From Syntrophaceae bacterium UBA2210 (GTDB lineage Bacteria > Desulfobacterota > Syntrophia > Syntrophales > UBA2210): DNA of 17,486 nt. Within the stretch, counting starts at the first letter, position 1. Each line of letters begins with the position of its first letter. The stretch is taken from contig DCUQ01000028.1 of NCBI GenBank assembly GCA_002327865.1, positions 1 through 17,486 on the forward strand, read 5' to 3'. Both the position numbers and the translations under genes were made by a program. Below the pieces are notes generated by a model that saw only the letters and a program-made list of their open reading frames with translations, searched no databases and was not told the DNA's origin. Shown one piece after another: positions 6,703-14,159 of this stretch.

Positions 6703-7686
6703 TGTTTGATAAACTTATTTGAATTATGTTAGAAGCAAATTCGGTATTTCTGTTGTAATACTCTGATTAGATAATGTTTTTTTGTTAATCTGCTATGAGA
6801 AAAATCCTTCTTGTTAGGATAATAAATGAAAGTAGACATAATTATTGCAACTTACAACAGGCCCAAGCTATTGGAGGAAGCTCTCGAAAGTGTTGCCGGC
6901 CAAACCTATCCTAATTGGACATGCTGGATAATTGAAGACGGAGAGACACAAGAAACATTTGAAACCATAAAACCTTTTCTGGAGGATAATCGTTTTAAAT
7001 ATCTGCCCGGGGAACACGTGGGGTTTCCTACTGCCCCGCGGAATCGCGGCATTCGTATGGGAAATGCAGGGTATGTTGCGATTCTTGACGATGACGATTT
7101 ATGGTTACCGGAGAAGCTGGAAAAACAGGTCGAATTTCTGGGCAGTCATCCTGATTGCGTTCTACTGGGATGTAACGCATTCTATTGGTCTACAACAGGT
7201 AACTGGAAAGATTCGCCTTTATATTTCAAAACAAGTATGCAGAAAAAAGTAAGCTATAATTTACTTTTACAACAGAACTGCCTGATACACTCCTCCGTAA
7301 TACTGAGACGAACAGCCCTCGAAAAAGCAGGATTGTATAATGAAAAGCTTGATCCTCCATTGGGAGGAGATTATGAATTGTGGTTGCGTGTCGGAACTCT
7401 TGGAAAAATTTCGGCATTACCTGAACCTTATGTGGTCTTTCGACAAACTCCCTCCACATACTATTCAAAGCTGGATCGCCGTCAAAACTATAAAGCAACG
7501 GCAGATATCTTTGAATCTGCTTTAAGGGGTGTCGGGAATATACCAAGCCCGCTTTCTTTTCCGGAAAACAACCATTTTGCCGCCGCATGCCGTCGTGAAA
7601 GGGATTTCTATCGTAAAGGTCCCCGTTTCCTGGGACGATTCCGCCATGACACGATGTCAAGGATCAGATATTTATTGAGTTCCTGA
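6661..7686. repeat. Segmental duplication, copy 2
   Basis: This is the diverged second copy of the 3601-4629 unit: WaaE-like 5' stub, leader and GT2 copy B. The non-coding leader at 6703-6825 is still alignable to 3649-3768, and the coding part aligns without gaps. It is visibly more AT-rich than copy 1. The left boundary is approximate. Confidence 0.8.
6826..7686 (+). CDS. Family 2 glycosyltransferase, copy B of a duplicated pair
   Basis: This 286-residue protein has the same length and motifs as copy A: VDIIIATYNRP at 3-13, SVAGQTYPNW at 22-31, DDDD at 88-91 and the acceptor-side segment at 179-190. In this copy that segment reads LGGDYELWLRVG, so the first acidic residue of the ED pair is Gly; the Asp remains. 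Residues 121-152 (after FYWS) diverge far more than the rest, with about two thirds of positions changed between copies. That stretch may shape acceptor choice. AGGATAAT before ATG 6826 is a modest ribosome site. A 26 bp gap leads to the GT4 gene, suggesting co-transcription. The third positions are more AT-rich than in copy A. Enzyme class is secure; the sugar and linkage are not. Confidence 0.9.
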   Translation: MKVDIIIATYNRPKLLEEALESVAGQTYPNWTCWIIEDGETQETFETIKPFLEDNRFKYLPGEHVGFPTAPRNRGIRMGNAGYVAILDDDDLWLPEKLEKQVEFLGSHPDCVLLGCNAFYWSTTGNWKDSPLYFKTSMQKKVSYNLLLQQNCLIHSSVILRRTALEKAGLYNEKLDPPLGGDYELWLRVGTLGKISALPEPYVVFRQTPSTYYSKLDRRQNYKATADIFESALRGVGNIPSPLSFPENNHFAAACRRERDFYRKGPRFLGRFRHDTMSRIRYLLSS

Positions 7687-7712
7687 AAGAATCTTAGAGA
7701 AATCAGGAATAT

Positions 7713-8690
7713 ATGACAAAAAATATCAGAATTGCATTTCCCAGACTTTCTTTGAAAGGAGGCCCCAATATTTTCATGCAGCGGTTGCGTGAAAGTATTA
7801 TCCGACAAAACCTGGCAATACCGAGAAGTTATCTAACACCTTTTTATGATATAGCATTGTTCCATAGCTCGGCGCATTCCTATTATGCCAAACCTTATGT
7901 GTTGAGAATGGATGGCATATATTTCGGCAAGGATGCTAAAGACCCCGAAAAACAAAAAAACAATGATGATATGAAACGCGCAATTTACGGCGCAAGCGGT
8001 GTTATATACCAATCCCTATTCGACAAACAATTAATAGAAGCCTACTTTGGCAAAATAAAGAAAAAGAATATTATCATTTGTAATGGTACGAGAATTGAGC
8101 ATTCTTATAGTAAAAACGGCATACGCAAAGATTTAGGACTTCCGGAAAATCGCAGGCTTTTGATTTGTTCGGCCGGATGGCGCCGGTATAAACGTCTTCC
8201 CGAAATTGTTGAACTACTAAAGCGCCTAAATAATATTGAAGATCGTTATGCGCTCATAATACTGGGCGAACAAAATGAGTATATTAATGCAGACAACACT
8301 TATTCATTCGGAAATATCCATCCCCAAGATATTACTCGCTATTACCAATGTGCGGACATTTACATTCATTTAAGTTGGCTGGATCATTGCCCCAACACGG
8401 TTGTTGAAGCAATTGCAAATGGTTTACCGGTTTTATGCTCAAACCAGGGTGGGACCCGTGAAATAGTTGAAGGCGCAAGTGCCGGTATCATTTCCGAATG
8501 TGATGCTGAAGTTGATCTTTTCAGTTTAAACCTCTACGAACCCCCTGCGCCCGATTGGGATCAACTGATTCAATGCGCTCAGCATCTATTTGACAATTAT
8601 GAAAAATACTGTCAAAACATAAACAAAAACTTTGTCGATATAGATGCTGTTGCAAAGAAATATGTTAATTTTATTAAAGAATCGATCTAA
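7713..8690 (+). CDS. Short family 4 (GT-B fold) glycosyltransferase
   Basis: The C-terminal half is a clear GT4 donor-binding domain: GWRRYKRLPEIVELLKRL at 155-172, the nucleotide-binding loop LIILGEQ at 181-187, and CADIYIHLSWLDHCPNTVVEAIANGLPV at 213-240. The last contains the E-x7-E motif in its D-x7-E form (Asp 224, Glu 232), followed by GGTREIV. The N-terminal domain is short but keeps the glycine-rich KGGPNIFMQRL loop at 15-25. At 325 residues it is below the usual 350-400, a shortening confined to the N-terminal, acceptor-binding half. AGGAATAT precedes ATG 7713. Its coding region is among the most AT-rich in the window (18 of 60 bases are G or C at 8041-8100), which suggests a separate origin. 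It converges on the gene at 8750-9550 with only 59 bp between and no clear terminator. Confidence 0.85.
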   Translation: MTKNIRIAFPRLSLKGGPNIFMQRLRESIIRQNLAIPRSYLTPFYDIALFHSSAHSYYAKPYVLRMDGIYFGKDAKDPEKQKNNDDMKRAIYGASGVIYQSLFDKQLIEAYFGKIKKKNIIICNGTRIEHSYSKNGIRKDLGLPENRRLLICSAGWRRYKRLPEIVELLKRLNNIEDRYALIILGEQNEYINADNTYSFGNIHPQDITRYYQCADIYIHLSWLDHCPNTVVEAIANGLPVLCSNQGGTREIVEGASAGIISECDAEVDLFSLNLYEPPAPDWDQLIQCAQHLFDNYEKYCQNINKNFVDIDAVAKKYVNFIKESI

Positions 8691-8749
8691 TCCGGCAGGA
8701 AACCGAACCTGGAATCATAGACAGCCATTACAACAGGCAACAATTTCAA

Positions 8750-9550
8750 CTAAAATGTAGTATTCTCCCTTGTTAAGCCCTCTATTTTTCGCTTTTCGAT
8801 ATTTCTCATCATAATCACATGGTTTAATCGCCTTGCTTCATCGTTCGACTTATGTGTGAGCTGTCCTGCCACACCCCTTCGGTAGGCATACACGATATGG
8901 TCCACTTTCACAGGAATAGTTCCTGAAAAGTGCCAGAATCTCCATCTTATTTCTTTGTCTTGCCCCATTATGATCTTTTCGTCAAATAATCCATAATCTT
9001 CGAATAATGACCGATGAAAAAGCATAGTCCAATGAGGCCATCTAACCACCCAGGGATCACCGGGGTTAACCTTATCCGGTTCAATAACCGGCACTGCCCT
9101 TAGTTTGAACCATGGAAGTATTTTAAGCACATTTGATTTCAAGCTTTTAGGAGAAACGAAACTTTTGACATATGAATACTGTCCCGCCACCCACAGCGCA
9201 TCCTTATTTAGAGATAAAGCATTCATTCTCGAACGCAGACTGTCGGGTGTGAGGAAGTCATCACCGTCCAAAATCTGGATCCACTCACCCCGTGCCATCC
9301 GGATACCATCATTTCTAGCTCTGGAAGGTCCTCCATTTTTATCTCTCTGTATAAATTTTATGCCCGCTTTATGACAAATTTTATGTGCTCTGACTCTCTG
9401 TTCGGGCAAAGAACAATCGTCCACAACAATAATCTCGAACGGCTTATACGACTGAACAAGCACGGAATACAATGCCTGTTCAAGATATCCGGCAGTGTTA
9501 TAGTGAGTGATAATAACGCTAACCCGATTTTTCATACGTATATTATCCAT
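8750..9550 (-). CDS. Family 2 glycosyltransferase
   Basis: This 266-residue GT-A enzyme begins VSVIITHYNTAGYLEQAL at 10-27, has EIIVVDDCS at 39-47, then NGGPSRARNDGI at 72-83 and QILDGDDFL at 92-100 with the DGDD metal motif. DPWVVRWPHWTMLFHRSLFEDYGLFDE and GQDKEIRWRFWHF provide the acceptor-side acidic residues usual in GT2. No membrane segment is apparent. The ATG at 9550 has only a distant GGGGGA; a second ATG at 9535 is in frame and would remove five residues. It lies 50 bp downstream of the GT4 gene at 9601-10770 and is likely co-transcribed with it. Its end faces the plus-strand island. Class is secure; sugar unknown. Confidence 0.88.
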   Translation of the reverse strand: MDNIRMKNRVSVIITHYNTAGYLEQALYSVLVQSYKPFEIIVVDDCSLPEQRVRAHKICHKAGIKFIQRDKNGGPSRARNDGIRMARGEWIQILDGDDFLTPDSLRSRMNALSLNKDALWVAGQYSYVKSFVSPKSLKSNVLKILPWFKLRAVPVIEPDKVNPGDPWVVRWPHWTMLFHRSLFEDYGLFDEKIIMGQDKEIRWRFWHFSGTIPVKVDHIVYAYRRGVAGQLTHKSNDEARRLNHVIMMRNIEKRKIEGLTRENTTF

Positions 9551-9600
9551 TTTTTCACATTAAATTCCCCCGGTTAATCTATCAATCAGAGCTCCTACGG

Positions 9601-10770
9601 TTATCTCTTTAAAACCGCTACCTCACCAAGTATTCTAATCATCTCTCCATGATTTTTTTTAGTTGAATAGCGCTGACCTGTATGCAATGCCTCTTGGGAC
9701 ATCTTGTGACGTTTATCATGATCAAAAAGTCCCTGCATTTTTCTCGCAAGATCCTGCGAATCGGGTGGATGAGAAATAATATAGCCGTCCTTCCCGTCGG
9801 TTATAATACCGGCGACCCCATTGGCCGTTGTTGTAATCGAAGGAAGGCCGCTTGCCATTGCCTCGATAACAACAAGAGAACACGCGTCGTAATATGTGGG
9901 AAGAACAAAAACGTCACTACACGCATAATATTCTTTTACGGAACGAGCCGGTCCAACAAACAGTATTGTATCTTCGATATTGAGGGCCTTTATACGCTCT
10001 GTGAGGGCTTTGTAAGGCAGTCCACCAACAACCACCACTTTGAAATGAGTATTCCCCTGCTTTTTTAACAGGGATGCGGCTTCCACGAGAGGTATTATCC
10101 CCTTTTTCTTCAAGTCATATGAAACAAACAGGTACACGGTTTCGTTATCCGGTATTCCCAGTTGCTTTCGCAGGGGTCCTTTCAACTTAAGCCGCAAATT
10201 ATGGCTATATCGAGAGGTATCAACACCATTATACACAACTTCGATCTCTGAATCTTTTACCTTGAAGAAAGACATCATGTCTTCTTTTATCATTTGGGAA
10301 ATAGCCACTATTTTCGGCCTTGGATTAAGTCGAAACGGAGCGGATTCAATCCAGGCCCGTACCCATTGTTTCATTGACAAGAGAATAATCAACTGTTTTA
10401 TTGTCCTCTTAGCCTTGCTCTTTTCCGAATAAATTTTTCTCTTTGTCGAAAGCCAGTGAACTCCACCATGACTTTGATAAACATTCATATACAAAGTATT
10501 GCCAAAACCCATGACAATATCAAAACCTTGATTTTCTACCGCTTTCTTATGCTTCAGCGCGAACATGATTATCTTGAGCCAGGACGGCAGGTATTTAGGA
10601 ACCATTATCTCGTGAAAAATAGCGCTTTCCGGTTCACCATCCCACTTTTCTCCGAAAAGATGAACTTCCCATCCTTTCTCTGCGAGGGAATTCGCGAGAG
10701 AAACCGAGTATGATTCAGCGCCTCCTGCGTATCGACTGAAATTTTCCATTGCTAACGCTATCTTTTTCAT
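9601..10770 (-). CDS. Family 4 glycosyltransferase, WaaG-like
   Basis: This 389-residue GT-B enzyme begins KIALAMENFSRYAGGAESYSVSLANSLAEKG, the glycine loop and first helix of the WaaG branch. It then has YQSHGGVHWL (about residues 93-102), KIVAISQMIKEDM, IEVVYNGVDTSRY, and the donor-side block FVLPTYYDACSLVVIEAMASGLPSI. In that block the E-x7-E motif appears as D-x7-E, which is common in this branch. Length is normal. WaaG-type enzymes add the first glucose or a related sugar to the heptose of the LPS core; this one may do the same or act on an O-chain. It is followed after 50 bp by the GT2 gene at 8750-9550 and is preceded by a decayed glycosyltransferase. GGAAA lies eight bases before ATG 10770. 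Confidence 0.88.
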   Translation of the reverse strand: MKKIALAMENFSRYAGGAESYSVSLANSLAEKGWEVHLFGEKWDGEPESAIFHEIMVPKYLPSWLKIIMFALKHKKAVENQGFDIVMGFGNTLYMNVYQSHGGVHWLSTKRKIYSEKSKAKRTIKQLIILLSMKQWVRAWIESAPFRLNPRPKIVAISQMIKEDMMSFFKVKDSEIEVVYNGVDTSRYSHNLRLKLKGPLRKQLGIPDNETVYLFVSYDLKKKGIIPLVEAASLLKKQGNTHFKVVVVGGLPYKALTERIKALNIEDTILFVGPARSVKEYYACSDVFVLPTYYDACSLVVIEAMASGLPSITTTANGVAGIITDGKDGYIISHPPDSQDLARKMQGLFDHDKRHKMSQEALHTGQRYSTKKNHGEMIRILGEVAVLKR

Positions 10771-10836
10771 AAAAAGTTTCCAAACGGATCAATCTATGGC
10801 AACAACTTTGTATAATATTTACAGGATCTTCCGAAT

Positions 10837-11110
10837 TTAGCTATCCAGTTTTTCCCGCGTCCTGTCCCGCTTTCTCATATCGGAATAAGGATCCTGGCAG
10901 GTACCGCACCAGTTGCGATGCGCCACTCTCCCGCCGCAGAAACCACTCTTCCATTTTTCCGCTTCTGGATATAGTTCATTGGTTAACCATTACGGCATCA
11001 GGATCCGCTCCATTCATAGATAATATTCCAGATCTTCCCCGGATGCCAACCGGAAAATAATTCTCATCAAAGAAACCTATCTCGCGGATCATGGCCGATC
11101 TTACCACGAA
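10837..11110 (-). pseudogene. Decayed C-terminal part of a family 2 glycosyltransferase
   Basis: Translated on the minus strand from 11110, the first frame reads FVVRSAMIREIGFFDENYFP, the typical acceptor-side block of a GT2 enzyme. At about 11040 the reading shifts to another frame that continues EDLEYYL, giving the expected E-D-L motif. Two in-frame stops (TGA, then TAA) follow. After them come LTNELYPEAEKW and CGGRVAHRNWCGTCQDPY, ending at a TAA at 10839-10837. The GT-A N-terminal half is missing, and the relic begins right after the stop of the gene at 11117. This accounts for the 346 bp between the intact genes; the remainder (10771-10836) holds nothing I recognise. The C-terminal tail with two Cys pairs may be unrelated coding sequence. 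Interpretation as a relic is good; family is fairly sure from the first 30 residues. Confidence 0.6.
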
Positions 11111-11116
11111 TCATTA

Positions 11117-11965
11117 TCATGCCTGCCTATTCTGTAAACCTTCCGAACTATGATCTACATTCACTGTCCTGACCAGCCCGTTTTCACAAAACCGGTGAAT
11201 GTGTTTTCTTCGTATGTATTCTATATTGGGTCCGTGTTCCCAATCTCTGTTTTCTGTCTCACTCGGATGCCACAGATGCAATGCCCTCGCTTCCCTCATT
11301 ACGGACTTTCCCTGGAATCCCGCTTTAGCGAATCTGATAGCGAGATCCTCATCTTCCCCTCCCCACCCGACAAAATTTTCGTCGTAGCCATTTACATATT
11401 CCATATCGGCTCGATGAATGGAAAAATGGCTGCTGCAACGCTGCTTCCGTGCGCCGGCAAGATGAAGCCTGTAAAGAATCCTGTGCCTGATAAAACTCCG
11501 ATGATCCCTGAGAACCGGTTTATCCGGCATGGATCTATAAGCCTGTTCGAGTAAAGGACCGGAAACACCCTCCCGAAAAATCACATGTGTCTGCTGCTCG
11601 TTCAAATACTTATGAAAGCCGGCTACAAATCTGCCACGCCTGGCGGCATTCAAATGGCATTCGATCGTACCGGGCAACACCAGAAAATCACAGTCAAGAA
11701 AGATCAGGTAATCCCCACTGGCGTGTCTGATACCGTTATTCCGGGAAGCCGCAAGCCTGAATCCTTCATCGGGATGCCAGGCGTGTACAATGGGGAAATC
11801 GTACAATGCGATCAACTCTTTCAGTTTTCTGACGCAAGGCTCACTGGAACCGTCATCGGCTATTACTACCTCATCGAAATTCCCGGCATTGAGTTGCAGG
11901 GAATCGAGGCAGGCTTTCAGATATTGCCACCTTTCATAAAAACAGACGATAATTGAAGATTTCAT
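11117..11965 (-). CDS. Family 2 glycosyltransferase with galactosyltransferase-type C-terminal motif
   Basis: The 282-residue protein starts with SSIIVCFYERWQYLKACLDSL at 3-23 and DEVVIADDGS at 31-40. It has SRNNGIRHASGDYLIFLDCD at 74-93, where DCD is the metal-binding motif. NGYDENFVGWGGEDEDL at 192-208 is the glycosyltransferase family 7 C-terminal (Glyco_transf_7C) signature found in chondroitin- and galactosyl-type polymerases and many LPS or capsule GT2 enzymes. The frame is open to an ATG at 11986, but AGGAGG lies inside that extension (11984-11979), so translation most likely begins at ATG 11965 or the adjacent GTG 11968. It follows the pyruvyl-transferase-like gene by 62 bp and precedes a degenerate glycosyltransferase. 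Galactosyl or N-acetylgalactosaminyl transfer is plausible but not shown. Confidence 0.88.
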   Translation of the reverse strand: MKSSIIVCFYERWQYLKACLDSLQLNAGNFDEVVIADDGSSEPCVRKLKELIALYDFPIVHAWHPDEGFRLAASRNNGIRHASGDYLIFLDCDFLVLPGTIECHLNAARRGRFVAGFHKYLNEQQTHVIFREGVSGPLLEQAYRSMPDKPVLRDHRSFIRHRILYRLHLAGARKQRCSSHFSIHRADMEYVNGYDENFVGWGGEDEDLAIRFAKAGFQGKSVMREARALHLWHPSETENRDWEHGPNIEYIRRKHIHRFCENGLVRTVNVDHSSEGLQNRQA

Positions 11966-11978
11966 CACAGTGGCCCCC

Positions 11979-11984
11979 CTCCTC
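11979..11984 (-). promoter_or_regulatory. Ribosome-binding site deciding the start at 11965/11968
   Basis: AGGAGG on the minus strand, followed by further G residues, lies 10 bases before GTG 11968 and 13 before ATG 11965. It falls within the first codons of the longer frame from 11986, which argues against that upstream start. Confidence 0.55.
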
Positions 11985-12027
11985 ATATGATTTATGTATT
12001 CTGTTGGTCAAAGACGCCGCAATACGA

Positions 12028-12924
12028 TCAGATACGATCTATTGTTTCGTTTTTCCACCCGGTTAATTCGCCTTTGAATATTCTCACTTTTTCATCATAA
12101 ACACTGCCGTCCGCGGATTTAAATGTACGTGGATCATCTCCCGGGGTATTGACAGGCACCCCCAGACAGGTGAGTAACGTAAATCTGCTGTCATCCGGAT
12201 CGCCGAAGAACATTACGGGTTTTTTCTGCGATATCGCCGGCAAAACACCATGGAGACGGCCTGTGTACACGAAATCCGCTTCGGCATACCGGCGCATTAC
12301 TTCGGCAGGGTCGTCGTAATTGAAAACATGTTCCGTAATACGCCGGGCTATAGGTAATTCATGAGATACTTCCTGCAGAGATGCAATCAGCTTTTTATTT
12401 CGGTTTAACGCTAAAGGTTTAAAAAAACTTTCGACCTGCCACTCCACGTATTTTCTGGCAAAACCGATTATATCGTACGGTATCGTCGCCCTCCCCGTAA
12501 CCGCCGGCAGCAGCATAGTCGGACAGCCGACAAGCTTTGCCGGTATTCCCTCTTTTTTACACTGATCATAAGTGTATAAATCTCTCACACCGAGAGGACC
12601 GTCGATCCATTTCATCGCCTTGATATTTAATTTAAACGGTGGATGCCATCCCGCCGCGCCTATACAGAATTTAGGCGGTTTTATTTTTTTAAGGGAACCC
12701 ATAGCCTCACCCTGACCTTTCCCTTTGGCTAGGATGGTCGATCCCGGAAGCAGAACAAAATCGCACTGGTTGATCAGGTCTATGAGGGATCGATCCGGTT
12801 TTACAAACATGGGAATCGCAACCGACGGTTCGGGCAGATTCAGCACTTTTTTAGCCGCATACTCGATCAGTCGATTGCCCCGGTTTGAACCGGGAGTATC
12901 TATGGTTATAATCCCGTATTTCAC
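12028..12924 (-). CDS. Polysaccharide pyruvyl transferase-like protein
   Basis: Members of the polysaccharide pyruvyl transferase family add a pyruvate ketal from phosphoenolpyruvate to sugars of cell-surface glycans; other members have different roles. The 298-residue protein begins KYGIITIDTPGSNRGNRLIEYAAKKVL, the usual N-terminal loop and helix, then FVLLPGSTIL at about 56-65. The C-terminal half has DFVYTGRLHGVLPAISQKKPV at 217-237, where RLHG (223-226) is the signature of the family, followed by the expected loop and LGVP. Start is GTG 12924, 17 bp after the PP-loop gene's stop, with GGA about nine bases upstream. The close spacing argues for co-transcription with the PP-loop gene. Its target is probably a sugar made in this locus. 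It is short of the 350-400 usual for some relatives, and catalytic competence is not proved. Confidence 0.78.
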   Translation of the reverse strand: MKYGIITIDTPGSNRGNRLIEYAAKKVLNLPEPSVAIPMFVKPDRSLIDLINQCDFVLLPGSTILAKGKGQGEAMGSLKKIKPPKFCIGAAGWHPPFKLNIKAMKWIDGPLGVRDLYTYDQCKKEGIPAKLVGCPTMLLPAVTGRATIPYDIIGFARKYVEWQVESFFKPLALNRNKKLIASLQEVSHELPIARRITEHVFNYDDPAEVMRRYAEADFVYTGRLHGVLPAISQKKPVMFFGDPDDSRFTLLTCLGVPVNTPGDDPRTFKSADGSVYDEKVRIFKGELTGWKNETIDRI

Positions 12925-12941
12925 TTTTTCTTTTCCGTCCC

Positions 12942-14159
12942 TTAGTCATGCCGGGAGAAATCGGCCATACCGGCGACTTTATCCTGATTTTCGCCGGATT
13001 TCATGCGATTGAAAATGTTGTTCAACTGACATCCGAGACGTCTGGTTTCGCGGATCATCTTTGTGCGCCATCGCGGCCGGTTCAAAACCGGTTTCAGAGC
13101 CTTATAAACGTCCCCGTAATCTTTTTTCCGCTCCAGTTCATCCAGGCTGGTTTTAAGGTTTACATAGCCGTCGCCGCTCTTATTCCGGAGAATAAGCAAT
13201 CTCGACACTTCCCTGACATCCAGACCGGCATCGAAGGTCGTGCAACGGTCCAGAGCACCGACGGTGTACAGGTTGATCATTGTGATCAGGCACTTGACAC
13301 ACCGGCCGCAATTGTACGCGCCGTCACGGTTCTGATAACAGACCCGGAGCGATTTCATGGCCTTGTCACACTCACTTATCAGGGCAACCTTCTGTACACG
13401 GTCTGCTTCGCACCCGTCATGAACGAACTCGAGCGTTTCCGAACTCCAGAGCGGATCCAGTAGTGGATGAGAACCCCATGGGAATACTAACGTATCCTTA
13501 TAAGCATCGGAGGCGGCAATGTATATACGCTTGAAATACGGGTATAAGAGATGACCGACACACGTAAGCGCCGGCCCATGCCCCAGAATCCCCCACCCGA
13601 CATATTGTTCCAGAAAGGAGAGACGCAGGTTTGTTCTAACCTCTATGACCCGCTTGCCGAAATGTGAGCCTATATCGCGTACCATGGTCATCGTTTTCTC
13701 ACGCAGGTCGTCGTTATCGATATCCACGTCGAATCCTTGCACGAAGATAAGGTCGGTAATCTCATCGCAGTGTCTCAAGAGCGTGTAGAAGGAATCGACA
13801 CCGCCGGAGAAAAACAGTCCCACCCTTTGTTCTCTGATGTCGGTTTTTACTGCAGGCACCGCCTTCTCAATCGTTATATCGTGGAGTGACGGATACCAGG
13901 AACGATAGATCCCGGACAGGGTGTAGATCGATTCGAGAAGACGCGGGCTCACCTCTCCGTCGACGATCAGGGTATCCGCATGTTTCATGGCGGGCACAAA
14001 ACCGAGCGTGAGAAAAACATCCATATTGTAGGCCAGTTGAATATCCTTACTTTCAAAAAAAAGGTGGTGTTCCCTTGCTCCCAGTTGCATGCTGACCCTG
14101 ACTGGTCCGTCATCGTTTTTCTTCCGAAACGATTTTATGCGCAGTGTCCCGGCTCTCAT
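12942..14159 (-). CDS. PP-loop ATP-pyrophosphatase-fold protein with QueC-like cysteine site
   Basis: This 405-residue protein has a PP-loop nucleotide-binding motif, SGGVDS at 118-123, in the context VGLFFSGGVDSFYTLLRH. Such proteins adenylate a carboxylate, carbonyl or amide and then add ammonia or sulfur. Four cysteines, C274 and the CGRCVKC set at 284-290, resemble the zinc site of QueC (7-cyano-7-deazaguanine synthase). The first 110 residues, before the PP-loop, are an extra domain absent from QueC. The last 80 residues are basic. I cannot name a curated family. It overlaps the heptosyltransferase stop by 4 bp (ATGA) and has AGGAGAG seven bases before the ATG, so it is tightly coupled to LPS genes. 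A role in modifying a sugar or nucleotide-sugar precursor, as other PP-loop enzymes in LPS loci do (WbpG type), is inference only. Confidence 0.75.
   Translation of the reverse strand: MRAGTLRIKSFRKKNDDGPVRVSMQLGAREHHLFFESKDIQLAYNMDVFLTLGFVPAMKHADTLIVDGEVSPRLLESIYTLSGIYRSWYPSLHDITIEKAVPAVKTDIREQRVGLFFSGGVDSFYTLLRHCDEITDLIFVQGFDVDIDNDDLREKTMTMVRDIGSHFGKRVIEVRTNLRLSFLEQYVGWGILGHGPALTCVGHLLYPYFKRIYIAASDAYKDTLVFPWGSHPLLDPLWSSETLEFVHDGCEADRVQKVALISECDKAMKSLRVCYQNRDGAYNCGRCVKCLITMINLYTVGALDRCTTFDAGLDVREVSRLLILRNKSGDGYVNLKTSLDELERKKDYGDVYKALKPVLNRPRWRTKMIRETRRLGCQLNNIFNRMKSGENQDKVAGMADFSRHD

Noticed and set aside
3649..8690. Transposon or insertion sequence carrying the plus-strand island
   Set aside because: No transposase, terminal inverted repeats or target-site duplication could be seen at the island borders.
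12948..13463. Plus-strand open frame of 171 codons
   Set aside because: It lies wholly antisense to the PP-loop protein gene, whose motifs are clear; no independent evidence of coding.
12942..14159. Annotation as queC (7-cyano-7-deazaguanine synthase)
   Set aside because: The protein is much longer, has an additional N-terminal domain and sits among LPS genes; only the PP-loop and cysteine pattern are shared.
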